NCBI RefSeq assembly: GCF_031143425.1
Contig: NW_027150014.1
Coordinates: 62,001-126,000 of the forward strand
Direction of reading: 5' to 3'
Source of the DNA: Pleurodeles waltl
Taxonomy: Eukaryota > Chordata > Amphibia > Caudata > Salamandridae
Length of the DNA stretch: 64,000 nt
Position 1 is the first letter of the stretch, and each line of letters opens with the position of its first letter. Shown in pieces: positions 10,792-23,430 of the stretch. The notes below the pieces were generated by a model that did not search any database, was not told the DNA's origin, and was given only the letters and a program-made list of their open reading frames with translations. A program made the position numbers and the translations under genes.

Positions 10792-13089
10792 GTGACTTGC
10801 GGGGCTCGTACCAGGTTCTGTTACCCAGAATCCTTTGCAAACCTCAAAATTTGGCTAAAAAAACACATGTTCCTCACATTTCTGAGGCAGAAAGTTCTGG
10901 AATCTGAGAGGAACTACAAATTTCCTTCCACCCAGCGTTCCCCCAAGTCTCCTGATAAAAATGATACCTCACTTGCGTGGGTAGGCCTAGCGCCGGCGAC
11001 AGGAAACACCCCAAAACGCAACGTGGACACATCCTAAATTTTGGAAAAAAACAGAGGTGTTTTTTGCGAAGTGCCTACCTGTAGATTTTGGCCTCTAGCA
11101 CAGCCGGCACCTAGGGAAACCTACCAAACCTGTGCATTTCTGAACATTAGAGACCTAGGGGAATCCAAGGAGGGGTGACTTGCGGGGCTCGGACCAGGTT
11201 CTGTTACCCAGAATCCTTTGCAAACCTCCAAATTTGGCTAAAAAAACACATGTTCCTCACATTTCTGTGGCAGAAAGTTCTGGAATCTGAGAGGAGCTAC
11301 AAATTTCCTTCTACCCAGCGTTCCCCCAAGTCTCCCGATAAAAATGATACCTCACTTGCGTGGGTAGGCCTAGCGCCGGCGACAGGAAACACCCCAAAGC
11401 GCAACGTGGACACATCCTAAATTTTGGAAAAAAACAGAGGTGTTTTTTGCGAAGTGCCTACCCGTAGATTTTGGCCTCTAGCTCAGCCGGCACCTAGGGA
11501 AACCTACCAAACCTGTGCATGTCTCAAAACTAGAGACCTAGGGGAATCCAAGGAAGGGTGACTTGCGGGGCTCGGACCAGGTTCTGTTACCCAGAATCCT
11601 TTGCAAACCTCAAAATTTGGCTAAAAAAACACATGTTCCTCACATTTCTGTGGCAGAAAGTTCTGGAATCTGAGAGGAGCTACAAATTTCCTTCCACCCA
11701 GCGTTCCCCCAAGTCTCCCGATAAAAATGATACCTCACTTGCGTGGGTAGGCCTAGCGCCGGTGACAGGAAACACCCCAAAGCGCAACGTGGACACATCC
11801 TAAATTTTGGAAAAAAACAGAGGTGTTTTTTGCGAAGTGCCTACCTGTAGATTTTGGCCTCTAGCTCAGCCGGCACCTAGGGAAACCTACCAAACCTGTG
11901 CATTTCTGAAAACTAGAGACCAAGGGGAATCCAAGGAGGGGTGACTTGCGGGGCTCGGACCAGGTTCTGTTACCCAGAATCCTTTGCAAACCTCAAAATT
12001 TGGCTAAAAAAACACATGTCCCTCACATTTCTGTGGCAGAAAGTTCTGGAATCTGAGAGGAGCTACAAATTTCCTTCCACCCAGCGTTCCCCCAAGTCTC
12101 CCGATAAAAATGATACCTCACTTGCGTGGGTAGGCCTAGCGCCGGCGACAGGAAACACCCCAAAGCGCAACGTGGACACATCCTAAATTTTGGAAAAAAA
12201 CAGAGGTGTTTTTTGCGAAGTGCCTACCTGTAGATTTTGGCCTCTAGCTCAGCCGGCACCTAGGGAAACCTACCAAACCTGTGCATTTCTGAAAACTAGA
12301 GACCTAGCGGAATCCAAGGAGGGGTGACTTGCGGGGCTCGGACCAGGTTCTGTTACCCAGAATCCTTTGCAAACCTCAAAATTTGGCTAAAAAAACGCAT
12401 GTTCCTCATATTTCTGTGGCAGAAAGTTCTGGAATCTGAGAGGAGCTACAAATTTCCTTCCACCCAGCGTTCCCCCAAGTCTCCCGATAAAAATGATACC
12501 TCACTTGCGTGGGTAGGCCTAGCGCCGGCGACAGACAACACCCCAAAGCGCAACGTGGACACATCCTAAATTTTGGAAAAAAACAGAGGTGTTTTTTGCG
12601 AAGTGCCTACCTGTAGACTTTGGCCTCTAGCTCAGCCGGCACCTAGGGAAACCTACCAAACCTGTGCATTTCTGAAAACTATAGACCTAGGGGAATCCAA
12701 GGAGGGGTGACTTGCGGGGCTCGGACCAGGTTCTGTTACCCAGAATCCTTTGCAAACCTCAAAATTTGGCTAAAAAAACACATGTTCCTCACATTTCTGT
12801 GGCAGAAAGTTCTGGAATCTGAGAGGAGCTACAAATTTCCTTCCACCCAGCGTTCCCCCAAGTCTCCCGATAAAAATGATACCTCACTTGCGTGGGTAGG
12901 CCTAGCGCCGGCGACAGGAAACACCCCAAAGCGCAACGTGGACACATCCTAAATTTTGGAAAAAAACAGAGGTGTTTTTTGCGAAGTGCCTACCTGTAGA
13001 TTTTGGCCTCTAGCTCAGCCGGCACCTAGGGAAACCTACCAAACCTGTGCATTTCTGAAAACTAGAGACCTAGGGGAATCCAAGGAGGG
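9644..13089. repeat. Nine-unit segmental duplication, copy B
   Basis: It repeats the monomer order of 3898-7345 with the same diagnostic bases. After it, the two regions diverge: the next unit is S type after copy A (7346) but H type with CCCAGCATTCC after copy B (13090). The H-then-W pair at 13090-13855 resembles the pair at 3515-4280, so the source order was re-joined rather than simply copied. Confidence 0.92.
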
Positions 13090-13855
13090 GTGACTTGCGG
13101 GGCTCGGACCAGGTTCTGTTACCCAGAATCCTTTGCAAACCTCAAAATTTGGCTAAAAAAACACATGTTCCTCACATTTCTGTGGCAGAAAGTTCTGGAA
13201 TCTGAGAGGAGCTACAAATTTCCTTCCACCCAGCATTCCCCCAAGTCTCCCGATAAAAATGATACCTCACTTGCGTGGGTAGGCCTAGCGCCGGCGACAG
13301 GAAACACCCCAAAGCGCAACGTGGACACATCCTAAATTTTGGAAAAAAACAGAGGTGTTTTTTGCGAAGTGCCTACCCGTAGATTTTGGCCTCTAGCTCA
13401 GCCGGCACCTAGGGAAACCTACCAAACCTGTGCATTTCTGAAAACTAGAGACCTAGGGGAATCCAAGGAGGGGTGACTTGCGGGGCTTGGACCAGGTTCT
13501 GTTACCCAGAATTCTTTGCAAACCTCAAAATTTGTTTAAAAAAACACATGTTCCTCACATTTCTGTGGCAGAAAGTTCTGGAATCTGAGAGGAGCTACAA
13601 ATTTCCTTCCACCCAGCGTTCCCCCAAGTCTCCCGATAAAAATGATACTTCACTTGCGTGGGTAGGCCTAGCGCCGGCGACAGGAAACACCCCAAAGCGC
13701 AACGTGGACACATCCTAAATTTTGGAAAAAAACAGAGGTGTTTTTTGCGAAGTGCCTACCTGTAGATTTTGGCCTCTAGCTCAGCCGGCACCTAGGGAAA
13801 CCTACCAAACCTGTGCATTTCTGAAAACTAGAGACCAAGGGGAATCCAAGGAGGG

Positions 13856-14621
13856 GTGACTTGCGGGGCTCGGACCAGGTTCTGTTACCCAGAATCCTAT
13901 GCAAACCTCAAAATTTGGCTAAAAAAACACATGTCCCTCAGATTTCTGTGGCAGAAAGTTCTGGAATCTGAGAGGAGCTACAAATTTCCTTACACCCAGC
14001 GTTCCCCCAAGTCTCCCGATAAAAATGATACCTCACTTGCGTCGGTAGGCCTAGCGCCGGCGACAGGAAACACCCCAAAGCGCAACGTGGACACATCCTA
14101 AATTTTGATAAAAAACAGAGGTGTTTTTTGCGAAGTGCCTACCTGTAGATTTTGGCCTCTAGCTCAGCCGGCACCTAGGGAAACCTACCAAACCTGTGCA
14201 TTTCTGAAAACTAGAGACCTAGGGGAATCCAAGGAGGGGTGACTTGCGGGGCTCGGACCAGGTTCTGTTACCCTGAATCCTTTGCAAACCTCAAAATTTG
14301 GCTAAAAAAACACATGTTCCTCACATTTCTGTGGCAGAAAGTTCTGGAATCTGAGAGGAGCTACAAATTTCCTTCCACCCAGCGTTCCCCCAAGTCTCCC
14401 GATAAAAATGATACCTCACTTGCATGGGTAGGCCTAGCGCCGGCGACAGACGACACCCCAAAGCGCAACGTGGACACATCCTAAATTTTGGAAAAAAATA
14501 GAGGTGTTTTTTGCGAAGTGCCTACCTCTAGACTTTGGCCTCTAGCTCAGCCGGCACCTAGGGAAACCTACCAAACCTGTGCATTTCTGAAAACTAGAGA
14601 CCTAGGGGAATCCAAGGAGGG
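13856..14621. repeat. Most divergent dimer of region 1
   Basis: The first unit has AATCCTATGC, ATGTCCCTCAGATTTC, TTACACCCAG, GCGTCGGTAGG and TTTTGATAAAAAACAG. The second has TACCCTGAATCC, GCATGGG, GACAGACGAC, AAAAATAGAGG and ACCTCTAGACTTTGG. Close relatives of both units, in the same order, reappear at 57493 and 62855, over 40 kb away. Confidence 0.9.
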
Positions 14622-15770
14622 GTGACTTGCGGGGCTTGGACCAGGTTCTGTTACCCAGAATCCTTTGCAAACCTCAAAATTTGGCTAAAAAAACACATGT
14701 TCCTCACATTTCTGTGGCAGAAAGTTCTGGAATCTGAGAGGAGCTACAAATTTCCTTCCACCCAGCGTTCCCCCAAGTCTCCCGATAAAAATGATACCTC
14801 ACTTGCGTGGGTAGGCCTAGCGCCGGCGACAGGAAACACCCCAAAGCGCAATGTGGACACATCCTAAATTTTGGAAAAAAACAGAGGTGTTTTTTGCTAA
14901 GTGCCTACATGTAGATTTTGGCCTCTAGCTCAGCCGGCACCTAGGGAAACCTACCAAACCTGTGCATTTCTGAAAACTAGAGACCTAGGGGAATCCAAGG
15001 AGGGGTGACTTGCGGGGCTCGGACCAGGTTCTGTTACCCAGAATCCTTTGCAAACCTCAAAATTTGGCTAAAAAAACACATGTTCCTCACATTTCTGTGG
15101 CAGAAAGTTCTGGAATCTGAGAGGAGCTACAAATTTCCTTCCACCCAGCGTTCCCCCAAGTCTCCCGATAAAAATGATACCTCACTTGCGTGGGTAGGCC
15201 TAGCGCCGGCGACAGGAAACACCCCAAAGCGCAACGTGGACACATCCTAAATTTTGGAAAAAAACAGAGGTGTTTTTTGCGAAGTGCCTACCTGTAGATT
15301 GTGACCTCTAGCACAGCCGGCACCTAGGGAAACCTACCAAACCTGTGCATTTCTGAACACTAGAGACCTAGGGGAATCCAAGGAGGGGTGACTTGCGGGG
15401 CTCGGACCAGGTTCTGTTACCCAGAATCCTTTGCAAACCTCAAAATTTGGCTAAAAAAACACATGTTCCTCACATTTCTGTGGCAGAAAGTTCTGGAATC
15501 TGAGAGGAGCTACAAATTTCCTTCCACCCAGCGTTCCCCCAAGTCTCCCGATAAAAATGATACCTCACTTGCGTGGGTAGGCCTAGCGCCGGCGACAGGA
15601 AACACCCCAAAGCGCAACGTTGACACATCCTAAATTTTGGAAAAAAACAGAGGTGTTTTTTGCGAAGTGCCTACCCGTAGATTTTGGCCTCTAGCTCAGC
15701 CGGCACCTAGGGAAACCTACCAAACCTGTGCATTTCTGAAAACTAGAGACCTAGGGGAATCCAAGGAGGG

Positions 15771-16153
15771 GTGACTTGCGGGGATCGGACCAGGTTCTGT
15801 TACCCAGAATCCTTTGCAAACCTCAAAATTTGGCTAAAAAAACACATGTTCCTCATATTTCAGTGGCAGAAAGTTCTGGAATCTGAGAGGAGCTACAAAT
15901 TTCCTTCCACCCAGCGTTCCCCCAAGTCTCCCGATAAAAATGATACCTCACTTGCGTGAGTAGGCCTAGCGCCGGCGACAGGAAACACCCCAAAGCGCTA
16001 CGTGGACACATCCTAAATTTTGGAAAAAAACAGAGGTGTTTTTTGCGAAGTGCCTACCTGTAGATTTTGGCCTCTAGCTCAGCCGGCACCTAGGGAAACC
16101 TACCGAACCTGTGCATTTCTGAAAACTAGAGACCTAGGGGAATCCAAGGAGGG
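15771..16153. repeat. Divergent monomer, paralogue of 66
   Basis: It shares GGATCGG, CATATTTCAG and CGCTACG with the monomer at 66. TGGGTAGG has become TGAGTAGG, which puts a TGA in the recurrent frame near 15957. The preceding monomer (15388) has the CGTTGAC and ACCCGTAG marks also found in the unit at 1598, showing that diagnostic bases are shared between distant copies. Confidence 0.9.
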
Positions 16154-16536
16154 GTGACTTGCGGGGCTCGGACCAGGTTCTGTTACCCAGAATAATTTGC
16201 AAACCTCAAAATTTGGCTAAAAAAACACATGTTCCTCACATTTCTGTGGCAGAAAGTTCTGGAATCTGAGAGGAGCTACAAATTTCCTTCCACCCAGCGT
16301 TCCCCCAAGTCTCCCGATAAAAATGATACCTCACTTGCGTGGGTAGGCCTAGCGCCGGCGACAGGAAACACCCCAAAGCGCAACGTTGACACATCCTAAA
16401 TTTTGGAAAAAAACAGAGGTGTTTTTTGCGAAGTGCCTACCCGTAGATTTTGGCCTCGAGCTCAGCCGGCACCTAGGGAAACCTACCAAACCTGTGCATT
16501 TCTGAAAACTAGAGACCTAGGGGAATCCAAGGAGGG
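16154..16536. repeat. Monomer with AATAATTTGC change
   Basis: CAGAATCCTTTGC is changed to CAGAATAATTTGC near 16190, giving a TAA in the recurrent frame. It also has CCTCGAGCTCAGCC near 16455, which disrupts the otherwise constant TAGCTCAG box, together with CGTTGAC and ACCCGTAG. It sits immediately before the 5-unit duplication. Confidence 0.9.
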
Positions 16537-18451
16537 GTGACTTGCGGGGCTCGGACCAGGTTCTGTTACCCAGAATCCTTTGCAAACCTCAAAATTTGGC
16601 TAAAAAAACACATGTTCCTCACATTTCTGTGGCAGAAAGTTCTGGAATCTGAGAGGAGCTACAAATTTCCTTCCACCCAGCGTTCCCCCAAGTCTCCCGA
16701 TAAAAATGATACCTCACTTGCGTGGGTAGGACTAGCGCCGGCGACAGGAAACACCCCAAAGCGCAACGTGGACACATCCTAAATTTTGGAAAAAAACAGA
16801 GGTGTTTTTTGCGAAGTGCCTACATGTAGATTTTGGCCTCTAGCTCAGCCGGCACCTAGGGAAACCTACCAAACCTGTGCATTTCTGAAAACTAGAGACC
16901 TAGGGGAATCCAAGGAGGGGTGACTTGCGGGGCTCGGACCAGGTTCTGTTACCCAGAATCCTTTGCAAACCTCAAAATTTGGCTAAAAAAACACATGTCC
17001 CTCACATTTCTGTGGCAGAAAGTTCTGGAATCTGAGAGGAGCTACAAATTTCCTTCCACCCAGCGTTCCCTCAAGTCTCCCGATAAAAATGATACCTCAC
17101 TTGGGAGGGTAGGCCTAGCGCCGGCGACAGGAAACACCCCAAAGCGCAACGTGGACACATCCTAAATTTTGGAAAAAAACAGAGGTGTTTTTTGCGAAGT
17201 GCCTACCTGTAGATTTTGGCCTCTAGCTCAGCCGGCACCTAGGGAAACCTACCAAACCTGTGCATTTCTGAAAACTAGAGACCTAGGGGAATCCAAGGAG
17301 GGGTGACTTGCGGGGCTCGGACCAGGTTCTGTTACCCAGAATCCTTTGCAAACCTCAAAATTTGGCTAAAAAAACACATGTTCCTCACATTTCTGTGGCA
17401 GAAAGTTCTGGAATCTGAGAGGAGCTACAAATTTCCTTCCACCCAGCGTTCCCCCAAGTCTCCCGATAAAAATGATACCTCACTTGCGTGGGTAGGCCTA
17501 GCGCCGGCGACAGACAACACCCCAAAGCGCAACGTGGACACATCCTAAATTTTGGAAAAAAACAGAGGTGTTTTTTGCGAAGAGCCTACCTGTAGATTTT
17601 GGCCTCTAGCACAGCCGGCACCTAGGGAAACCTACCAAACCTGTGCATATCTGAACACTAGAGACCTAGGGGAATCCAAGGAGGGGTGACTTGCGGGGCT
17701 CGGACCAGGTTCTGTTACCCAGAATCCTTTGCAAACCTCAAAATTTGGCTAAAAAAACACATGTTCCTCACATTTCTGTGGCAGAAAGTTCTGGAATCTG
17801 AGAGGAGCTACAAATTTCCTTCCACCCAGTGTTCCCCCAAGTCTCCCGATAAAAATGATACCTCACTTGAGTGGGTAGGCCTAGCGCCGGCGACAGGAAA
17901 CACCCCAAAGCGCTACGTGGACACATCCTAAATTTTGGAAAAAAACAGAGGTGTTTTTTGCGAAGTGCCTACCTGTAGATTTTGGCCTCTAGCTCAGCCG
18001 GCACCTAGGGAAACCTACCAAACCTGTGCATTTCTGAAAACTAGAGACCTAGGGGAATCCAAGGAAGGGTGACTTGCGGGGCTCGGACCAGGTTCTGTTA
18101 CCCAGAATCCTTTGCAAACCTCAAAATTTGGCTAAAAAAACACATGTTCCTCACATTTCTGTGGCAGAAAGTTCTGGAATCTGAGAGGAGCTACAAATTT
18201 CCTTCCACCCAGCGTTCCCCCAAGTCTCCCGATAAAAATGATACCTCACTTGCGTGGGTAGGCCTAGCGCCGGCGACAGGAAACACCCCAAAGCGCAACG
18301 TGGACACATCCTAAATTTTGGAAAAAAACAGAGGTGTTTCTTGCGAAGTGCCTACCTGTAGATTTTGGCCTCTAGCTCAGCCGGCACCTAGGGAAACCTA
18401 CCAAACCTGTGCATTTCTGAAAACTAGAGACCTAGGGGAATCAAAGGAGGG
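16537..18451. repeat. Five-unit block, copy 1 (1,915 bp)
   Basis: Five monomers carry, in order: GTAGGACTAGCG with CTACATGTAG; ATGTCCCTC with TTCCCTCAAG and CTTGGGAGGG; GACAGACAAC with GCGAAGAGCC and GCATATCTGAACAC; CCCAGTGTTCC with CTTGAGTGGG and CGCTACG; and AAGGAAGGGTG with TTTCTTGCG and a tail GAATCAAAGG. The next 1,915 bases repeat the series exactly in order. Confidence 0.96.
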
Positions 18452-20366
18452 GTGACTTGCGGGGCTCGGACCAGGTTCTGTTACCCAGAATCCTTTGCAA
18501 ACCTCAAAATTTGGCTAAAAAAACACATGTTCCTCACATTTCTGTGGCAGAAAGTTCTGGAATCTGAGAGGAGCTACAAATTTCCTTCCACCCAGCGTTC
18601 CCCCAAGTCTCCCGATAAAAATGATACCTCACTTGCGTGGGTAGGACTAGCGCCGGCGACAGGAAACACCCCAAAGCGCAACGTGGACACATCCTAAATT
18701 TTGGAAAAAAACAGAGGTGTTTTTTGCGAAGTGCCTACATGTAGATTTTGGCCTCTAGCTCAGCCGGCACCTAGGGAAACCTACCAAACCTGTGCATTTC
18801 TGAAAACTAGAGACCTAGGGGAATCCAAGGAGGGGTGACTTGCGGGGCTCGGACCAGGTTCTGTTACCCAGAATCCTTTGCAAACCTCAAAATTTGGCTA
18901 AAAAAACACATGTCCCTCACATTTCTGTGGCAGAAAGTTCTGGAATCTGAGAGGAGCTACAAATTTCCTTCCACCCAGCGTTCCCTCAAGTCTCCCGATA
19001 AAAATGATACCTCACTTGGGAGGGTAGGCCTAGCGCCGGCGACAGGAAACACCCCAAAGCGCAACGTGGACACATCCTAAATTTTGGAAAAAACCAGAGG
19101 TGTTTTTTGCGAAGTGCCTACCTGTAGATTTTGGCCTCTAGCTCAGCCGGCACCTAGGGAAACCTACCAAACCTGTGCATTTCTGAAAACTAGAGACCTA
19201 GGGGAATCCAAGGAGGGGTGACTTGCGGGGCTCGGACCAGGTTCTGTTACCCAGAATCCTTTGCAAACCTCAAAATTTGGCTAAAAAAACACATGTTCCT
19301 CACATTTCTGTGGCAGAAAGTTCTGGAATCTGAGAGGAGCTACAAATTTCCTTCCACCCAGCGTTCCCCCAAGTCTCCCGATAAAAATGATACCTCACTT
19401 GCGTGGGTAGGCCTAGCGCCGGCGACAGACAACACCCCAAAGCGCAACGTGGACACATCCTAAATTTTGGAAAAAAACAGAGGTGTTTTTTGCGAAGAGC
19501 CTACCTGTAGATTTTGGCCTCTAGCACAGCCGGCACCTAGGGAAACCTACCAAACCTGTGCATATCTGAACACTAGAGACCTAGGGGAATCCAAGGAGGG
19601 GTGACTTGCGGGGCTCGGACCAGGTTCTGTTACCCAGAATCCTTTGCAAACCTCAAAATTTGGCTAAAAAAACACATGTTCCTCACATTTCTGTGGCAGA
19701 AAGTTCTGGAATCTGAGAGGAGCTACAAATTTCCTTCCACCCAGTGTTCCCCCAAGTCTCCCGATAAAAATGATACCTCACTTGAGTGGGTAGGCCTAGC
19801 GCCGGCGACAGGAAACACCCCAAAGCGCTACGTGGACACATCCTAAATTTTGGAAAAAAACAGAGGTGTTTTTTGCGAAGTGCCTACCTGTAGATTTTGG
19901 CCTCTAGCTCAGCCGGCACCTAGGGAAACCTACCAAACCTGTGCATTTCTGAAAACTAGAGACCTAGGGGAATCCAAGGAAGGGTGACTTGCGGGGCTCG
20001 GACCAGGTTCTGTTACCCAGAATCCTTTGCAAACCTCAAAATTTGGCTAAAAAAACACATGTTCCTCACATTTCTGTGGCAGAAAGTTCTGGAATCTGAG
20101 AGGAGCTACAAATTTCCTTCCACCCAGCGTTCCCCCAAGTCTCCCGATAAAAATGATACCTCACTTGCGTGGGTAGGCCTAGCGCCGGCGACAGGAAACA
20201 CCCCAAAGCGCAACGTGGACACATCCTAAATTTTGGAAAAAAACAGAGGTGTTTCTTGCGAAGTGCCTACCTGTAGATTTTGGCCTCTAGCTCAGCCGGC
20301 ACCTAGGGAAACCTACCAAACCTGTGCATTTCTGAAAACTAGAGACCTAGGGGAATCAAAGGAGGG
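18452..20366. repeat. Five-unit block, copy 2 (1,915 bp)
   Basis: Head-to-tail duplicate of 16537-18451. On reading the marked sites I noticed one difference inside the block: the last A of an A7 tract is C near 19094 (AAAAAACCAGAGG). This is among the youngest amplification events in the window. A shortened descendant (D, CY, plain, plain) appears at 35307 and 38753. Confidence 0.96.
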
Positions 20367-21515
20367 GTGACTTGCGGGGCTCGGACCAGGTTCTGTTACC
20401 CAGAATCCTTTGCAAACCTCAAAATTTGGCTAAAAAAACACATGTTCCTCACATTTCTGTGGCAGAAAGTTCTGGAATCTGAGAGGAGCTACAAATTTCC
20501 TTCCACCCAGCGTTCCCCCAAGTCTCCCGATAAAAATGATACCTCACTTGCGTGGGTAGGCCTAGCGCCGGCGACAGGAAACACCCCAAAGCGCAACGTG
20601 GACACATCCTAAATTTTGGAAAAAAACAGAGGTGGTTTTTGCGAAGTGCCTATCTGTAGATTTTGGCCTCTAGCTCAGCCGGCACCTAGGGAAACCTACC
20701 AAACCTGTGCATTTCTGAAAACTAGAGACCTAGGGGAATCCAAGGAAGGGTGACTTGCGGGGCTCGGACCAGGTTCTGTTACCCAGAATCCTTTGCAAAC
20801 CTCAAAATTTGGCTAAAAAAACACATGTTCCTCACATTTCTGTGGCAGAAAGTTCTGGAATCTGAGAGGAGCTACAAATTTCCTTCCACCCAGCGTTCCC
20901 CCAAGTCTCCCGATAAAAATGATACCTCACTTGCGTGGGTAGGCCTAGCGCCGGCGACAGGAAACACCCCAAAGCGCAACGTGGACACATCCTAAATTTT
21001 GGAAAAAAACAGAGGTGTTTCTTGCGAAGTGCCTACCTGTAGATTTTGGCCTCTAGCTCAGCCGGCACCTAGGGAAACCTACCAAACCTGTGCATTTCTG
21101 AAAACTAGAGACCTAGGGGAATCCAAGGAGGGGTGACTTGCGGGGCTCGGACCAGGTTCTGTTACCCAGAATCCTTTGCAAACCTCAAAATTTGGCTAAA
21201 AAAACACATGTTCCTCACATTTCTGTGGCAGAAAGTTCTGGAATCTGAGAGGAGCTACAAATTTCCTTCCACCCAGCGTTTCCCCAAGTCTCCCGATAAA
21301 AATGATACCTCACTTGCGTGGGTAGGCCTAGCGCCGGCGACAGGAAACACCCCAAAGCGCAACGTGGACACATCCTAAATTTTGGAAAAAAACAGAGGTG
21401 TTTTTTGCGAAGTGGCTACCTGTAGATTTTGGCCTCTAGCACAGCCGGCACCTAGGGAAACCTACCAAACCTGTTCATTTCTGAACACTAGAGACCTAGG
21501 GGAATCCAAGGAGGG

Positions 21516-23430
21516 GTGACTTGCGGGGCTCGGACCAGGTTCTGTTACCCAGAATCCTTTGCAAACCTCAAAATTTGGCTAAAAAAACACATGTTCCTCA
21601 CATTTCTGTGGCAGAAAGTTCTGGAATCTGAGAGGAGCTACAAATTTCCTTCCAACCAGCGTTCCCCCAAGTCTCCCGATAAAAATGATACCTCACTTGC
21701 GTGGGTAGGCCTAGCGCCGGCGACAGGAAACACCCCAAAGCGCAACGTGGACACATCCTAAATTTTGGAAAAAAACAGAGGTGTTTCTTGCGAAGTGCCT
21801 ACCTGTAGATTTTGGCCTCTAGCTCAGCCGGCACCTAGGGAAACCTACCAAACCTGTGCATTTCTGAAAACTAGAGACCTAGGGGAATCCAAGGAGGGGT
21901 GACTTGCGGGGCTCGGACCAGGTTCTGTTACCCAGAATCCTTTGCAAACCTCAAAATTTGGCTAAAAAAACACATGTCCCTCACATTTCTGTGGCAGAAA
22001 GTTCTGGAATCTGAGAGGAGCTACAAATTTCCTTCCACCCAGCGTTCCCCCAAGTCTCCCGATAAAAATGATACCTCACTTGCGTGGGTAGGCCTAGCGC
22101 CGGCGACAGGAAACACCCCAAAGCGCAACGTGGACACATCCTAAATTTTGGAAAAAAACAGAGGTGTTTTTTGTGAAGTGCCTACCTGTAGATTTTGGCC
22201 TCTAGCACAGCCGGCACCTAGGGAACCCTACCAAACCTGTGCATTTCTGAACACTAGAGACCTAGGGGAATCCAAGGAGGGGTGACTTGCGGGGCTCGGA
22301 CCAGGTTCTGTTACCCAGAATCCTTTGCAAACCTCAAAATTTGGCTCAAAAAACACATGTTCCTCACATTTCTGTGGCAGAAAGTTCTGGAATCTGAGAG
22401 GAGCTACAAATTTCCTTCCACCCAGCGTTCCCCCAAGTCTCCCGATAAAAATGATACCTCACTTGCGTGGGTAGGCCTAGCGCCGGCGACAGGAAACACC
22501 CCAAAGCGCAACGTTGACACATCCTAAATTTTGGAAAAAAACAGAGGTGTTTTTTGCGAAGTGCCTACCCGTAGATTTTGGCCTCTAGCTCAGCCGGCAC
22601 CTAGGGAAACCTACCAAACCTGTGCATTTCTGAAAACTAGAGACCTAGGGGAATCCAAGGAGGGGTGACTTGCGGGGCTCGGACCAGGTTCTGTTACCCA
22701 GAATCCTTTGCAAACCTCAAAATTTGGCTAAAAAAACACATGTTCCTCACATTTCTGTGGCAGAAAGTTCTGGAATCTGAGAGGAGCTACAAATTTCCTT
22801 CCACCCAGCGTTCCCCCAAGTCTCCCGATAAAAATGATACCTCACTTGCGTGGGTAGGCCTAGCGCCGGCGACAGGAAACACCCCAAAGCGCAACGTGGA
22901 CACATCCTAAATTTTGGAAAAAAACAGAGGTGTTTTTTGCGAAGTGCCTACCTGTAGATTTTGGCCTCTAGCTCAGCCGGCACCTAGGGAAACCTACCAA
23001 ACCTGTGCATTTCTGAAAACTAGAGACCTAGGGGAATCCAAGGAAGGGTGACTTGCGGGGCTCGGACCAGGTTCTGTTACCCAGAATCCTTTGCAAACCT
23101 CAAAATTTGGCTAAAAAAACACATGTACCTCACATTTCTGTGGCAGAAAGTTCTGGAATCTGAGAGGAACTACAAATTTCCTTCCACCCAGTGTTCCCCC
23201 AAGTCTCTTGATAAAAATGATACCTCACTTGCGTGGGTAGGCCTAGCGCCGGCGACAGGAAACACCCCAAAGCGCAACGTGGACACATCCTAAATTTTGG
23301 AAAAAAACAGAGGTGTTTTTTGCGAAGTGCCTACCTGTAGATTTTGGCCTCTAGCAGAGCCGGCACCTAGGGAAACCTACCAAACCTGTGCATTTCTGAA
23401 CACTAGAGACCTAGGGGAATCCAAGGAGGG
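21516..23430. repeat. N to YNCL five-unit block, copy 1
   Basis: Five monomers in order: N type (TTCCAACCAGCG with TTTCTTGCG); a unit with TTTTTTGTGAAG and GGGAACCCTACC; a unit with CGTTGAC and ACCCGTAG; a plain unit; and a YNCL unit. The same order occurs at 43732-45646, 58 units away and also 1,915 bases long. Private changes in this copy include ATGTCCCTC in the second unit and GGCTCAAAAAAC in the third. Confidence 0.9.
23048..23430. repeat. YNCL subfamily monomer (type copy)
   Basis: It carries six linked differences from the reference: ATGTACCTC, GAGGAACTAC, CCCAGTGTTCC, TCTCTTGATAAA, TAGCAGAGCCGG, and CTGAACACTAG in the tail. The same linked set is present in the monomers starting at 24963, 28408, 33009, 45264, 54428 and 55194. 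The linkage defines a true subfamily spread by copying. The partly similar RN monomers at 5047 and 10792 share only GAGGAACTAC and a CTGAACATTAG tail and may be an older relative. Confidence 0.93.
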
